Assembly: GCF_030272615.1 (NCBI RefSeq)
Contig: NC_081408.1
Location: 341,959,793-342,023,792 of the forward strand
From: Cryptomeria japonica
Taxonomy: Eukaryota; Streptophyta; Pinopsida; Cupressales; Cupressaceae
Length of the DNA stretch: 64,000 bases
Direction: 5' to 3'
Position 1 is the first letter of the stretch; every line of letters begins with the position of its first letter. Position numbers and translations under genes: made by a program. This document shows, one piece after another, positions 11,294 to 22,892 of the stretch. The notes beneath the pieces are model-generated. The model was not told the DNA's origin. It did no database searches and saw only the letters and a list, made by a program, of their open reading frames with translations.

Positions 11294-12382
11294 GGTGAAC
11301 TCACAATAATGGTTCCCACTTTTTTGCCACTTTTGACACTGAGACGAACAATTTTAAAATAATCTTCAACTTCCGACAACTATAACTTTTAAACTATTAA
11401 GAATTTGAAGATGATGTAAATTAGTGATTTGTAGAATTTTGTCTGTAGATTCGGTATATATTTTTTTCAATTTTTTTTGAAGGATTTTTTTTTAATTTTT
11501 CCATCTCCCTCGAAAAGTAGTTTTTTACAACAAACTACATTTTTTAAGAGTGATGTGCCTCCCGAAATGCATAACTTTTTTTCTAAAAATGATAAAAACT
11601 CAATTCTTTTGAATTTTGGTTTATAACATCAACATCCAAGGCTTGCAGTTGGTTTGATAGTGATATGTTCAATATTTTTCATTTTATTAAGTTTTGAAGT
11701 CCGACTAGTCATAATTCAGACATAGGTTTACTTTTGAACACAACTTATTCTATATATACCGAAATTCAATTTTATTTTTTTTGTTAGAAAGAAGACATCA
11801 ATACCCAGGGCTTAGATATTTTTCAAATTTTTTTTGAATTAGTTTCCTATTTTTCCCAATGCGTTGAACAGAGAAGTTCATGTTTGGTGAAAAACTTATA
11901 TTTGGTAAAATTAAAAAAACAAGTTCATAATAAACTCAATATGTAATAAAATTATATTTATTGGAAAGCTTACTTCAAGGACTATAATACTACATTTTGG
12001 GTTGTCAAGATCATTCCATTTGAGCCTTCAACCAGAGGTTTCAAGGCCAAAAATCTGCAAAAAAATGTAGAAATCTTCAAAGAAGTGTTAAAAAAGGGGT
12101 TCGAATGAAGGGGGGTTCGAGCGAACCCCCCATTTTTAGGGGAGTTCGAATGAAGGGAGGTTCGATCGAACCCCCGTGCTATAACTGAAAAATGACATAA
12201 ACAGGCATTAAAGGTGCTTTGCTCCAAAGATGGGGTTCGAGCAAAGTGGGGTCTTCGCTCGAACCTCAAAGGGTATTTCGTTCGAACACCCCCACTTTGC
12301 TCGAACCCCCCGTAAACAAAATTTTCCACTTTCGTTAATTTCCTTCATTGGCAAAAGTGGGAACCAGCTTTGTGAGTTCACC
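11294..12382. mobile_element. Element D: 1.1 kb inverted-terminal-repeat insertion
   Basis: Absent from the other LTR of C, where the sequence runs straight from acacaaggg to ttatggg. The termini are inverted: ggtgaactcacaa...tggttcccactttt...gcca at the left, and the same read in reverse complement at 12382, giving about 34 bp of terminal repeat with a 3-bp mismatch block and a 2-bp indel. The flanks caaggg (11288-11293) and caatag (12383-12388) could be a diverged 6-bp target duplication. No transposase is visible. It is a MITE-like non-autonomous DNA element of a superfamily I cannot name. The right third holds dense ggttcga palindromes. Confidence 0.82.
12095..12311. repeat. Cluster of ggttcga palindromes in element D
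   Basis: Seven or so ttcgaa/ttcgag/ttcgat sites flanked by G-runs on one side and C-runs on the other. Three are strong dyads: ggggggttcg/cgaacccccc with a 2-nt centre (12110-12131); ggttcgatcgaacc (12159-12172); and ggggttcgagcaaagtgggg (12232-12251), which is an exact inverted copy of 12290-12309. The patch is GC-rich inside an otherwise AT-rich element and would form stable hairpins. Confidence 0.85.
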
Positions 12383-12865
12383 CAATAGTTATGGGACCCT
12401 TGCTGCATTATTTTTATGTTTATGCAAAGGGGGTCATAAGGGGAGATATGGGGTTATATGCCATGGAGGACATAAGGGTATTTTGGGACAAGTATGTGAC
12501 TTGTGATGGATATATTTTGGTAGCCTTGTAAAGGCATTAGTTTCTCTTTCTTACAGATCTCCTCTAGGTACTTGGTCCACCTTCACCCCACAAAGTTAGT
12601 CACTTGGTGACATTGTAAATCCTTGGGTTGGGAGTTCATGTGTGGTTGAGTTCTTCTTGTTTTCTTGGTTGAGTTTGTTTGTAAGAAAGGAATTTTATTT
12701 CAAAATGTAGATTAAACAGAAAATATGCTTCTTAAGTTTAGACTTAAATTTACTCATTATTTGCATATAGTTGTAATATTGGATAAATAAGAAAATAATA
12801 TCCTGCTGATTAGAACGAACAGATCCAGATATATGAATGTAAATTTTCATTGAATAGATATATAC

Positions 12866-13012
12866 TCATTCTTCTTATACATCATTACATATTATATATG
12901 TACACACACACACACATATGTATATATATATGTACATATATATATACATACATACATATATATGTATATGTGTGTGTATATATATATATATATGTATATG
13001 TATATATATATG

Positions 13013-13064
<52 letters not shown>

Positions 13065-13308
13065 TGTATATATATATTTATGTATATTTATATACATATA
13101 TATATAAATAAATTAGAAATGTAAATGTTGTTGTAAAATAAAACATTACTGTTATATATCCTAATCTGGAAAATACATTGTAGAGGAAATGTTTAAATCC
13201 ACGTCTTCTTATTTCATGAAAACAAACATGTAGTTGTAACAATCTATTCTGATTTATAAAATAACTTGCTCACAATAAATGTATTGTTGCATATATATAT
13301 AATGTTTG
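12866..13308. repeat. Microsatellite-rich block present in one LTR only
   Basis: Long runs of CA, TA and catata-type units between about 12900 and 13110, then AT-rich unique sequence. The 3' LTR of C lacks the whole block and joins actcattct directly to ctttaaacc. A deletion in the 3' LTR explains this more simply than an insertion, as I see no ends or target duplication. Open frames here encode only Tyr/Ile/His repeats and are not genes. Confidence 0.75.
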
Positions 13309-13570
13309 CCTTTAAACCAAGCTGTTGTTTTAAAAAAAATAAAATATAGATGTATATAAATGTTGCATTGAAAAAAAAAAGATACAGTGAGGCTAAAATT
13401 TAAGCATGAATATGAATATACATTTATTTATTATTATGGTTCATATAAAATATATATTCATACACAGTCTTATATATATATATATATATATATATTTAAA
13501 ATAAAAATAAAAAAAATTCTAGGGATGCAGTAGTCGGCTTGAGAAAGAAGCCGATGACGTCCCTGGTGGT

Positions 13571-13822
13571 GCGACCCACAGTGGGCAACCACTATGAGAC
13601 TGCATCCTCAGCGCATCTCATAGTGGGTGACCATTGTGAGGCCGCGTCCTCGACGCGATGCACAGTGGGTGGCCACTGTGAGGCCACGTCCTCAGAGCGT
13701 CCCACAGTGGGTGACCACTGTGAGGTCGTGTCTTCGACACAACCCATAGTGGGCATCCATTGTGAGGCTGCGTCCTCGACGTGACCCACAGTGGGAGACC
13801 ACTGTGAGGCTGCGTCTTGGGC
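13571..13822. repeat. 42-bp GC-rich minisatellite, six units (5' LTR of C)
   Basis: Six units with an exact 42-bp step; the cccaca-type box begins at 13575, 13617, 13659, 13701, 13743 and 13785. Each unit contains a dyad of type cacagtgg-gtga-ccactgtg and a CpG-rich gcgtcctcg segment, much richer in GC than its surroundings. As 42 is divisible by three, it gives open frames with 14-residue repeats on the reverse strand, a by-product rather than evidence of a gene. Confidence 0.93.
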
Positions 13823-13912
13823 AGCGTAGCTAGCCACTATGGTGCCACCATAGAACTCCACTACCGTCATGGCCCTTGGCCCTGCAAGCAGCCTGCATAA
13901 ACATTAAGAGAA

Positions 13913-13941
13913 AACCCTAACCCAATTTTCGGGTTAGGGTT
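13913..13941. repeat. Telomere-motif palindrome in 5' LTR of C
   Basis: aaccctaaccc (13913-13923) and gggttagggtt (13931-13941) form a perfect 11-bp stem around aattttc. Both arms are permutations of the plant telomere unit CCCTAAA/TTTAGGG, or of a doubled telo-box. It is conserved in the other LTR. Confidence 0.88.
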
Positions 13942-14696
13942 AGTAAAGAAAACAACAAAAAAAAGGCAAGTTAGATGTGTGTTTTAAAAGAAGTAAAAAG
14001 GTAGACCTTAGTTAGGGTATAATAAAAATAAAAATAAAATAAGAGGGCCTTTGGAATTTAAAATAAGTGGATGAGAAATTTTCCATTTTATTAGAGTTAA
14101 ATTTATTTAAGTTTTGGGGGTAATTTTGCTTGTTAAAGAATATTAAATCTTTGAGGGAAATTTATTTCAACAATAATGGAAGGTTATTTGTTAGGAAATA
14201 TTCTTATTGATTTAGTTAATTTTTAAAGACGAATTTGAAAACATTATTCTTATTGGCTCAATTAATTACTATAAATGTTAATTTTATAATTATTGGAAGT
14301 AGTTTAATACTACTAGGGATTATTATTATCTCTTAATTAAAAAATTAAAGATTTATTTGGGTGAAATAAATTAATTGATTGATAAAGTTGTGATGGATTT
14401 ATAGGGTTAAATGATTCAACTTAAGTAATGATAATAATTGTAAATATTAAGTAAACTAAAATATAATTGTTATTTAAGCCACTTAGGAGAATTGAGATGA
14501 GACTTAAGTCTCCTAATTAAACTAAATTAATTATCGCTCTCTTTAGGAACCCAATTCTTATTGATGCATGGGTTAACCTTTAGGGTAAAAAAATTAAGTT
14601 AGCTCATTCCTTGAACGTAGAACATCATGTATTTTAGTGTTATTTAAAAAAAAAATTGTTGTTGTGTTTTTGCCCAAAAGTTTGGGCATGACATTT

Positions 14697-14709
14697 TGGT
14701 ATCAGAGCA
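14697..14709 (+). other. Primer binding site of element C (initiator tRNA-Met)
   Basis: tggtatcagagca starts three bases after the 5' LTR end. It is the standard plant primer site complementary to the 3' end of initiator tRNA-Met. Confidence 0.93.
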
Positions 14710-14806
14710 AGGTTTCCAACAATAGGAACCTTTCTCCATTACGTTTTGATTTAATTATTAGTCTTTTTAAATTATTTATTTATTTTATTTTAATTGCTCA
14801 TGAAGG

Positions 14807-16100
14807 ATGCCTTCGGCTATGCGACAAGCTTGTAGGCGCGGCAGGGGTCCTAGACATGCTCGCATGGCACACGAAGACATTGTGCGGGAAGAGTCAGTTC
14901 CAAAAGGGAACCACGAAGCTCCTCCCGAACAATCGATTGAATCTAATCGAGACATTTTGGTTTCTCTTCAGATTCTGATAGGAATAGTTTAGGATAGGCT
15001 TCCAGTAGTAGATCATCAGACAAAACATCAGATTTCTAAGAGTCATAGATCAGCAGCTAGGGAGCGGAGTAGGAGTCCACCTCATGGCCATATAGATGGT
15101 CAGGCTGAGCATGAGCCTAAGTCAGTCCATCTACCTGAACCACCTCCAGTTGTGGCACTAGTAATTATAGAGAGAGCACCCCGTGATCCTGGGGATCAGA
15201 TCAGAGAACTTTTACGTCTTCAACCACTATCATTTGTAGGATCTACCGATGGGGTAGAGGCTGAGTCTTGGCTATTGAGTTTGGAAAGGTGCTTCAGATT
15301 GCATCCCTATGAGATCAATTTGAAGGAATTTTTTTGTTATTGAAATTTTGAGAGGGTTAGCTTCCACATGGCAGAGGTAGGAGGAGTATAAGATTGACAT
15401 AGTTATAGACACCGTCACTTATAGACATAGATACCTGTCAGAGCACTTTAGGCATCACAAAATTGATGAGTTTCATGAGCTTTAGCAGAAGGGTCTTTCA
15501 GTTTCTCAGTATGAGAGCAAGTTCTTTGAGTTCTTACCCTATGTTGACTACCTAAAGGATGCGAAGCTACTCATCAACCGGTTTATTAGAGGATTGAATG
15601 TCAGTATAGAAGGACTAGTTAGGATGACAGCTCTAGGAAGCCTTCGGGTTGCCATGGAGAAGGCCTTGTTATCAGAGGAGATTCAGGGTAGACCTCAGGA
15701 CATGCGATATTGGTGTTAGAGCCAAAACGCTATACCCCAGTCTTTTGGGTTTCAGAAACCCCACTGGAAGGGTAATCACAGACATTCATCGGGGTCCTTC
15801 AAACCCCCTCCTTCGTAGCAGTCATAGTAGAATCAGAGGCAAAGGCCTCCACATAGACAATAGGGCTTTAAGCCCAAGCAGTGGTAGACATAGGGGCCTA
15901 GGCGCGATTAGTGACCATAGGTTCCATACACACCTCCCGCTCAGACTCAGCAGTCCTCTAGGGGTGGTTACAGTGGATAGAGTAGGACAAGAGGACATAC
16001 ATACTCTAGGCCATAGGGTGTTTAGTTTCAGACACATGGTGCTTGTTTCACTTGTGGGGCCATGGGACACATGGCGAGAGAGTGCCCACAGGGTCAGATA
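14807..16100 (+). pseudogene. gag of element C (broken)
   Basis: Begins MPSAMRQACRRGRG, about 100 nt after the primer site. The basic, proline-rich N-terminus is followed by the capsid-like core: DGVEAESWLLSLERCF (about 15249-15297), a degenerate middle with stops, then after a frame change EHFRHHKIDEFHEL (about 15439) and KDAKLLINRFIRGLN (about 15555). The C-terminal zinc knuckle CFTCGAMGHMAREC (about 16044-16085) is a perfect C-x2-C-x4-H-x4-C. At least two frame changes and several stops are present. The start was chosen because it is the first ATG after the primer site and is in frame with the core. Confidence 0.85.
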
Positions 16101-16736
16101 GCAGGTTTGGAACCTACAGTTAGGGAAAAGGGTAAGTCCCACAAAGTCTTCACAGCAGTTGACAACTGTCAAGCTGAGCATCAGGCCACAATCATGGAGG
16201 CCACAAGTATGATCTTTGGTAGTAGTGTTACTATCGTATTTGATTTAGGATCTATAGATTCTTTTATATATTCATTGGTTGTGGAGCGTTGCGGGCTTGT
16301 GGAAACTAGGAAAGGTGTTAGTTGCGAAGTGAAGTTAGCTTTAGGGGATAGAGTGTTTGTTGAATTAGAAGTTAGGGATTATCAGCTTCAGATTGGAAGT
16401 ACAACCACCATAGTTGACCTTCGAGTCACACCACTAGGTTCTTATGGGATTGTTCTTGGCATTGATTGGTTATACGCCCACAGAGCCAAGATGGATTGTC
16501 ACCAGAAAAAGATCGAGTGTGTGGATGATCATGGTACTTCCATAGTAATTTTAGGGATTCAGAGACCCCATATCACTTTGTATGATTTCCACCATGTATC
16601 TTAAGTAGAGCATGCAAAAGGGATGCCAGTTATTTGCCATCACCATCAGTGATAGAGAAGAGGAGGATGAGAAGGAACCATCACTTGACGATCATCCTAT
16701 CCTTAAGGGATTTGTAGACATGTTTTCTTTCGAGTT
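16101..16736 (+). pseudogene. Protease of element C
   Basis: In the same frame as the zinc knuckle. The retropepsin domain runs from about 16200: VFDLGSIDSFI (about 16237) holds the catalytic Asp with D-L-G-S in place of the common D-S-G-A/S. The characteristic YGIVLGIDWLYAHRAKMDCH (about 16444-16503) follows. It processes the Gag-Pol polyprotein. An open stretch of 180 codons (16062-16604) covers the knuckle's downstream part and the domain; a stop after YDFHHVS separates it from RT. Confidence 0.87.
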
Positions 16737-18060
16737 ATGCCACCTCATAGAGAGATTGATTTTCACATAGATCTTGTACCAAGAGATGAGCCAATTTTGA
16801 GAGCACCATATAAGATGACCACTAATGAGATTAATGAGCTCAAGATGCAACTTGAGGAACTTTTAGAGAAAGGTCACATTCATCCTAGCATCTCCCCTTG
16901 GGGCACACTAGTCATCTTCGTAAAGAAGAAGGACCGATCCCTTTGGTTATGTATGGATTACCCACAGTTGAACAAAGTGACCATCAAGAACCAATACCCT
17001 TTTCCTAGGATCGACGACTTGTTTGATCAGCTTCAGGGTGCCAAAGTATTTTATAAGATAGATATGAAGTCAAGGTAGCATCAGTTGAGGATAGTAGAGA
17101 GAGATATCCATAAGACCACTTTCCGTACTAGGTATGGCCACTATGAGTTCACCGTGGTTCCATTTGGTCTTATGAATGATGCAACTATATTCATGAGTCT
17201 CATGAATGGGGTATTCCACATTTTCCTTGACTGATTTATGATTGTGTTCCTTGACAATATATTGATATATTCTCAGAATGAGAAAGAGTACGAGGAGCAC
17301 TTGAGACAAGTATTACAGTGCTTGAGAGATAATTAGTTGTATGGCAGTTTGTCGAAGTGTGCATTATTTAGATCAGAGGTTAGATATCTAGGGAATGTTA
17401 TATCCGGTGATGGGATCTCTATTGACTCAGTGAAGATCAGAGCTATTATGGATTGGCTAGCACCAACTAGTGTGACAAAAGTTAGGTGTTTCATGGTTCT
17501 AGCAGGTTATTATAGATGCTTAATTGAGGGGTTCTCTAGGGTTGCACATCCTATTACATCTCTTCAATGAAAGGGAAAGAAATTTGAGTGGACAGAAAAG
17601 TGTGAGAGGGCCTTTCAGGAACTCAAAAAGGAACTTACTAGTGCACCTATTCTTGTTGTGTCGGATTCCTTAGCCGATTTCATGGTGTGTACATATGCTT
17701 CCTTGGATGGTTTAGGAGCAGTCCTTATGAAGGATGGGTGAGCTATAGCATATGAGTCTAGGAAACTTTAGACCCACAAGCTTAACTACCCTACTCATGA
17801 CCTTGAGCTTGCAGAAGTGGTGCATGCGCTTGTGAGGTGGAGGCACTTTCTTTTGGGTAATCATTTTGAGCTTCATTCGGATCATTAGAGCTTGCAGTAC
17901 ATATTTACTTAGCCTAATCTTAATGCTCGTCAAAGAATATGGATGGAGTTTTTATGTGAGTATGATTTGATGTTCACTACATCAAGGGGAAAGAAAACCT
18001 GGTTGCATATGCCTTGAGTAGGATACGTCATGAGATATACTACATGTCTATCGACACATA
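16737..18060 (+). pseudogene. Reverse transcriptase and RNase H of element C
   Basis: RT starts with [14 protein letters not shown] and [10 protein letters not shown] and continues through [14 protein letters not shown] (about 16893), [20 protein letters not shown] (about 16950), [15 protein letters not shown] (about 17164) and the active site FLDN at 17247-17258, where the second catalytic Asp of the usual YVDD is Asn. The connection and RNase H region (about 17570-17990) includes FEWTEKCERAFQELK, ELHSDH and RQRIWMEFLCEYDL. Stops lie at about 17075, 17235, 17335, 17570 and beyond. The D-to-N change alone would abolish polymerase activity. Confidence 0.88.
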
Positions 18061-19528
18061 TTTGAGAGATCGCATATTGCAGCAATTTCCTAAGGATGAG
18101 TAGTATTTAGAGGTATGTCAGGTAGTGCGATCTCAAGAGATCCTAGAAGGGAAGTATGTAGACTATTCATTAGATTCTGATGGACTACTATGCCATAGAG
18201 GATGCATTTATGTACCTTCTTCCAAAAAGTTGTGTGATTTCATTGTGGTGGAGGCTCATAGAGCTCCTTATGCAACACATCCTTGAGTTAAGAAGATGCA
18301 TGCATATTTAAGGCAATTGTATCATTGGCCAGGTATGTGACAACTCATTGCTGAACTAGTAGCCTGATGGCTTGAGTGTTAGAGAGTCAAGGTGGAGTAG
18401 TGCCATCAGGGTGGGTTACTCCAGTCTCATGTGATACCAATGTGGAAGTGGGATGCTATTTTGATGGATTTCGTCATTGGTCTTCCTATGTCATCACGTC
18501 GTCATGATGCCATCATGGTGACAATTGACAAGTTGACCAAAGCGGCCCACTTATCACCAGTTCAGACTACTTTCATAGCACCAATAGTGGCATAGGTGTT
18601 CTTACAGGATATTTTCAGACTTCATGGTGTTCCACGTAAGATTATTTAAGACAGAGATTCCCTCTTTACTTCTTCCTTTTGGAAGGCATCACAGGCAGCA
18701 ATGGGTACCAAACTCAACTTTAGCACAACCTATCATCCAGAAAAGGATGGACAGATAGAGAGGGTGAACCAAGTTTTGGAAGATATGCTCCATATGTACG
18801 CCATGGATCATCAGACCAAATGGAAAGAGTACCTTCATTTGGTAGAGTTTGCCTATAATAATGGGCATCACACTTCTTTAGGGATGCCACCTTATCAGGC
18901 TTTGTATGTCACACCTTGTAAGAAACCTTTGAGTTGGGACCACATTGAGGATAGAGTAGCTATTGGTCCTGAGATATTTTGAGATATGGAGTAGCAGGTG
19001 GATTTGATTAGACAACGCCTTAGAGAGGCACAAGATAGACAAAAGAAGTATGCAGATGTGAAGAGGATAGATCATAGCTTCATGGTTGGGGACATAGTCT
19101 TCTTGAGAGTGTGACTGCATAAGAGTCCAATCCATTATGGAAAGGGGTCTAAGCTTGCACCTCACTTTGTTGGACCATTTGAGATCCTTGAGAGGATAGG
19201 ACCAGTTGCTTATTGTCTAGCTTTGCAAACCTAGCCTGTCATGCATCCATGATGTGTTTCATGTGTCTGTACTGAGGAATTATATTTATGATGAGTCTCA
19301 TATTCTAGATTGGGATGCCTTGTAGGTGGAGTCGGACAGGCAGTTGGCTTTGGAGCCCATTTGCATTTTGGCTCACCGGACGTTAGCTCTTCGAGGCCGA
19401 GAGCTGGACTAGGTTAGGGTCTAGTGGGATTGTTATGACAAGGTTACGACATCATGGGAGGATGCAACACGAGTGAGATTTTAGTACCCCCATCTTTTTT
19501 ATGAACTCTAGGAGAAAGTTCATGCCTC
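18061..19528 (+). pseudogene. Integrase with chromodomain-like tail of element C
   Basis: The N-terminal HHCC zinc region is degraded (about 18240-18400). In the catalytic core the first Asp is in ILMDFVIGLP (about 18460) and the second in DRDSLFTS (about 18650, after a stop). The Glu is in DGQIERVNQVLEDM (about 18748-18790), so the three catalytic residues persist. The GPFEILERIGPVAY module (about 19171) is the GPY/F domain. The tail ILAHRTLALRGREL...WEDATRVRF...YPHLF (about 19365-19496) aligns by eye with the C-terminal chromodomain of Tekay-type elements, which directs insertion into marked chromatin. Several stops and frame changes are present. Confidence 0.85.
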
Positions 19529-19539
19529 GAGGGGGAGGG
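19529..19539 (+). other. Polypurine tract of element C
   Basis: gagggggaggg directly abuts the tgtgatgccc start of the 3' LTR. Confidence 0.9.
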
Positions 19540-22466
19540 TGTGATGCCCTACCCCAAGCCGTCATAGCATTGCAGTTATTTTTCATGTTGGACATATTAT
19601 TAATACTTTATTTTGATGAGTTATGGATATAGATTCTATATGATCCAGTGATTGGATAACATTGATATGGTGTATGTCATTTATTTTTGATTTGCAATAC
19701 TTTATTTATGATGTTAGAAAACCTAGATGCATGCCTTACGAGTGATTGAATTTCATGATGATTATGATGATGCCATTGAGTAAAATATTTCACGTGGATT
19801 TTATTGGATAATTGATAATTTGATTGTTATGATTTAAACAATATGCAAAGTGTCTGAATTGTATTCTTATCATATATTAATACTACATGTGATTATTTGG
19901 GATTATTAATGTGCAAAGTGAGTTGTCCAAGAAAACTAATCCATGTGACGATGAAACTATTCAGAGAATCAAGCTAAACCTATGTGTGTTTATGAAGCCA
20001 AGGATTGTCTATTAGGAGAGACAACACCTCGTGTGTAATGTGTTTTATTTGTAAAAATGAATGCTTGAATGTGTGTTTAAATTTTATTTGTTAAATTTGT
20101 TAATTCCAAAAAGGGACATTTCCATGCGCATTAAAGTATTGTGTATTTTTATGGTGTCACTTGACACTTGTGTTGTGAACTGGGTTGATAGTGACATGTC
20201 CCTTTGAGGGAATTTGTATAACCAATGCATTTTCCAAAACATCTTAATGTGTTCCCAAAAGAGTCTTGGATAGAGAGCCATTAGAATAGTCATCTCAAGT
20301 TTGACCCGTATGTAAACTTTAGGTGAGTTTCTAGAGGGTCAAACTAACTCCTAAGGTTAGGTTTAGGACATTTTTGAAGGCCCACATATTATACCTATGG
20401 GTAAAGGTCAATTTTAACCATGTGACCTTTCATGTGTGACTGTCAAGTCACTTCAAAAGCTGAGTTTTCCAATATGGACGAAATTCAACTTTTGAGGATT
20501 TCTCCTTGGTTAGACAACCTTCCATTTGAGTGATAGTTGCTCTTTCCTACTTTCCCTTACCTTTTTCAGTTGCCATTTTTAGAAAGCATGTAAGAGGTTG
20601 GGAGGACCAACCTATGAGATCTCACATCCTTTCCAAGAGGCTAGAAAATGTGAGAAGAGTCTACTTAGGGAAGTGATTCAAACTTAGGATTTTGATCACC
20701 CACTCTCCAATTTTGGAGACTTAGAGTTAATGTTGGAAATTTGGTCTTAGTTGTGGCATTTCTAAGTTTTGGGAAGAAAAGACTAGTGGATTAGGCAGCT
20801 CTCCTTCAACCATTCCTAATACCATTTTTCAGGATCAAGGTTGGTAGTGTTTCTTCCTTGCATATTGTATTCTATTGTTATTGTGAAGGAAAGATTGTTT
20901 GTGCATTTTGCTTTGTTGTTTATGTGGTTTGTGAAGTTCAATGTTGGAGTTATTTCTTTGTATTTATTTTTTGTGTGTTGTATGGTTATATGTGTTTTGG
21001 TTGTTTCAAGGCCATACTCACCCTTGGGAGGGTAGAGTAGCCTTGGGGATGAAGGGTTGCTTGATAGCCTAAGAGTGTAGAGACTCTCCTCTTAAAAGAG
21101 AGAGATACACAAGGGTTATGGGACCCTTGTTGCATTATTTTTATATTTATGCAAAGGGGGTCATAAGGAGAGATATGGACTTGTATGCCATGGGGGACAT
21201 AAGGGCATTTTGGGATAAGTATGTGACTTGTTATGGATATATTTTGGTAGCCTTGTAAAGGAATTGGTTTCTCCTTCTTGTAGATATCCTCTAGGTAATT
21301 GGTCCACCTTCACCCCACAAAGTTAGTCACTTGGTGACACATTAAATCCTTGGGTTGGGAGTTCATGTGCAGTTGAGTTCTTCTTGTTTTCATGCTTGAG
21401 TTTGTTTGTAACCCGTTTAGTCTTGGTTCTCCTAGCTCAGGGGTGGCTTCATGTAAGCCTAGGTTGGGAGGTGAGCCTCCATGGTCACAACCTATAAGCT
21501 TTATTTGCAAGTTTTCTTTGGGATGAAGGATGGAGAAAAGCCAAGTTCATGTGCAAGTCTCCTATTTGATTCATTGGAAATTTAAAAAAAAAAATGTATT
21601 TTAAGAAGCCCTCATTTTTGTAGAAATGAAGAGGCTTGAGATTGTAACTTTTTTATTATTGTGTAAAGGATTCAAAAAAAAAGAATGTATATTTACTTTG
21701 TTGTATATTCATTTCAAAGAAATCAAAGAAGCATTTGAATATTATTCCTATATTGTTATTTATTACCTTGAAGTAGAGTAGGAAATGTAATCTTATTTTC
21801 TACTTTAGTATCTATTGAAAAGAAATGCATGTGAAAATAAAAAGGGTAGATAAACATTAAAATCAAATGCAGCTTTATCTCTTATTTAGTTTTTTGTGTA
21901 AACTTGCTTAGTATAAAAATCTAGTATGCAATGTAGAGTAAAGCTACTTGTACTTCATTTATTTAATCTAATAATTTTATGAAGTGTATTATGTTATTTG
22001 TATAACTGTTAATAGAAAGAAATTTTATTTCAGAATGTAGATTAAACTAGAAAATATGCTTCTTAAGTTTAGAGTTAAATTTACTCATTATTTGCATATA
22101 GTTGCAATATTGGATAAATAAGAAAATAATATCATGTTGATTAGAACAAACAGATCCAGATATATGAATGTAAATTTTTATTGAATAGATATATACTCAT
22201 TCTCTTTAAACCAAGCTGTTGTTTTAAAATAAAATAAAATATGGATGTATATAAATGTTGCATTGAAAAAAAAAAGATATAGTGAGGCTAAAATTTAAGC
22301 ATGAATATGAATATACATTTATTTACTATTCTGGTTCATATAAAATAAATATTTATACACACACACACACACACATATATTTATACAGATTTAAAATTAA
22401 AAAAATAATAATACTAGGGATGCAGTAGTCGGCCTTGAGAAAGGAGTCGACGACATCCTAGGCAGC

Positions 22467-22802
22467 GTGACCTACAGTGGGTGACCACTGTGAGGCTGTG
22501 TCCTCTGCGCATCCCATAGTGGGTGACCACTGTGAGGCCACGTCCTCGGTGCGTCCCATAGTGGGCAACCACTGTGAGGCCGTGTCTTCGGCATGACCCA
22601 CAATGGGCGACCACTGTGAGGCCGCATCTTTGGCGCGACCCACAGTGGACGACCATTGTGAGGACGTGTCCTTGGCATGTCCCACAGTGGGCAACCACTA
22701 TGAAGCCGCGTTTTGAGTGCAACCCGCAGTGGGCATCCACTATGAAGCCTAGTCCTCGGCGTGACCCATAGTGGGTGACCACTGTGAGGCTACATTCTGG
22801 GT
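22467..22802. repeat. 42-bp GC-rich minisatellite, eight units (3' LTR of C)
   Basis: The cccaca-type box begins at 22471, 22513, 22555, 22597, 22639, 22681, 22723 and 22765, an exact 42-bp step throughout. The cacagtgg/ccactgtg dyad is recognisable in most units. The array has two units more than the 5' LTR copy, so it has changed length since insertion. Long reverse-strand frames of up to 156 codons here are repeat artefacts. Confidence 0.93.
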
Positions 22803-22892
22803 GACGCGACCAGCCACTGTGGCACTGCCATAGAACTCTGCCACCGTCACGGCCCTCTATTCTACAAGAAGCCCGCATAAACATTAAGAGAA

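Larger units (their letters stand above)
9723..14693 (+). repeat. 5' LTR of element C (4.97 kb)
   Basis: Matches 19540-23687 from tgtgagaccctacccc to gggcatgaca. Relative to the 3' copy it carries element D (11294-12382) and a microsatellite-rich block (12866-13308), and it lacks about 600 bp that the 3' LTR has at 21410-22020. Other shared parts are the 42-bp minisatellite and the telomere-motif palindrome. Some LTR frames are open for 60-110 codons, but they resemble no protein I know. Confidence 0.9.

Noticed and set aside
12095-12311. Pol III B-boxes (ggttcga) suggesting a tRNA-derived SINE
   Set aside because: The matches occur many times and as palindromes. I see no A-box at the right distance, no poly-A or Pol III terminator, and the element has inverted terminal repeats instead.
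12850-13124. Open frames of 65-85 codons on both strands
   Set aside because: They are translations of CA/TA and catata microsatellites (Tyr/Ile/His repeats) and are open on both strands for that reason.
13913-13941. An interstitial telomere or chromosome-end scar
   Set aside because: Only about two telomere-like units on each strand in palindromic order, and the motif is part of an LTR duplicated at 22893-22921.
22414-22884. A 156-codon reverse-strand frame with 14-residue repeats
   Set aside because: The 42-bp minisatellite step is a multiple of three, so several frames stay open. The array lies in an LTR, changes unit number between LTRs, and no start context or homology supports a protein.
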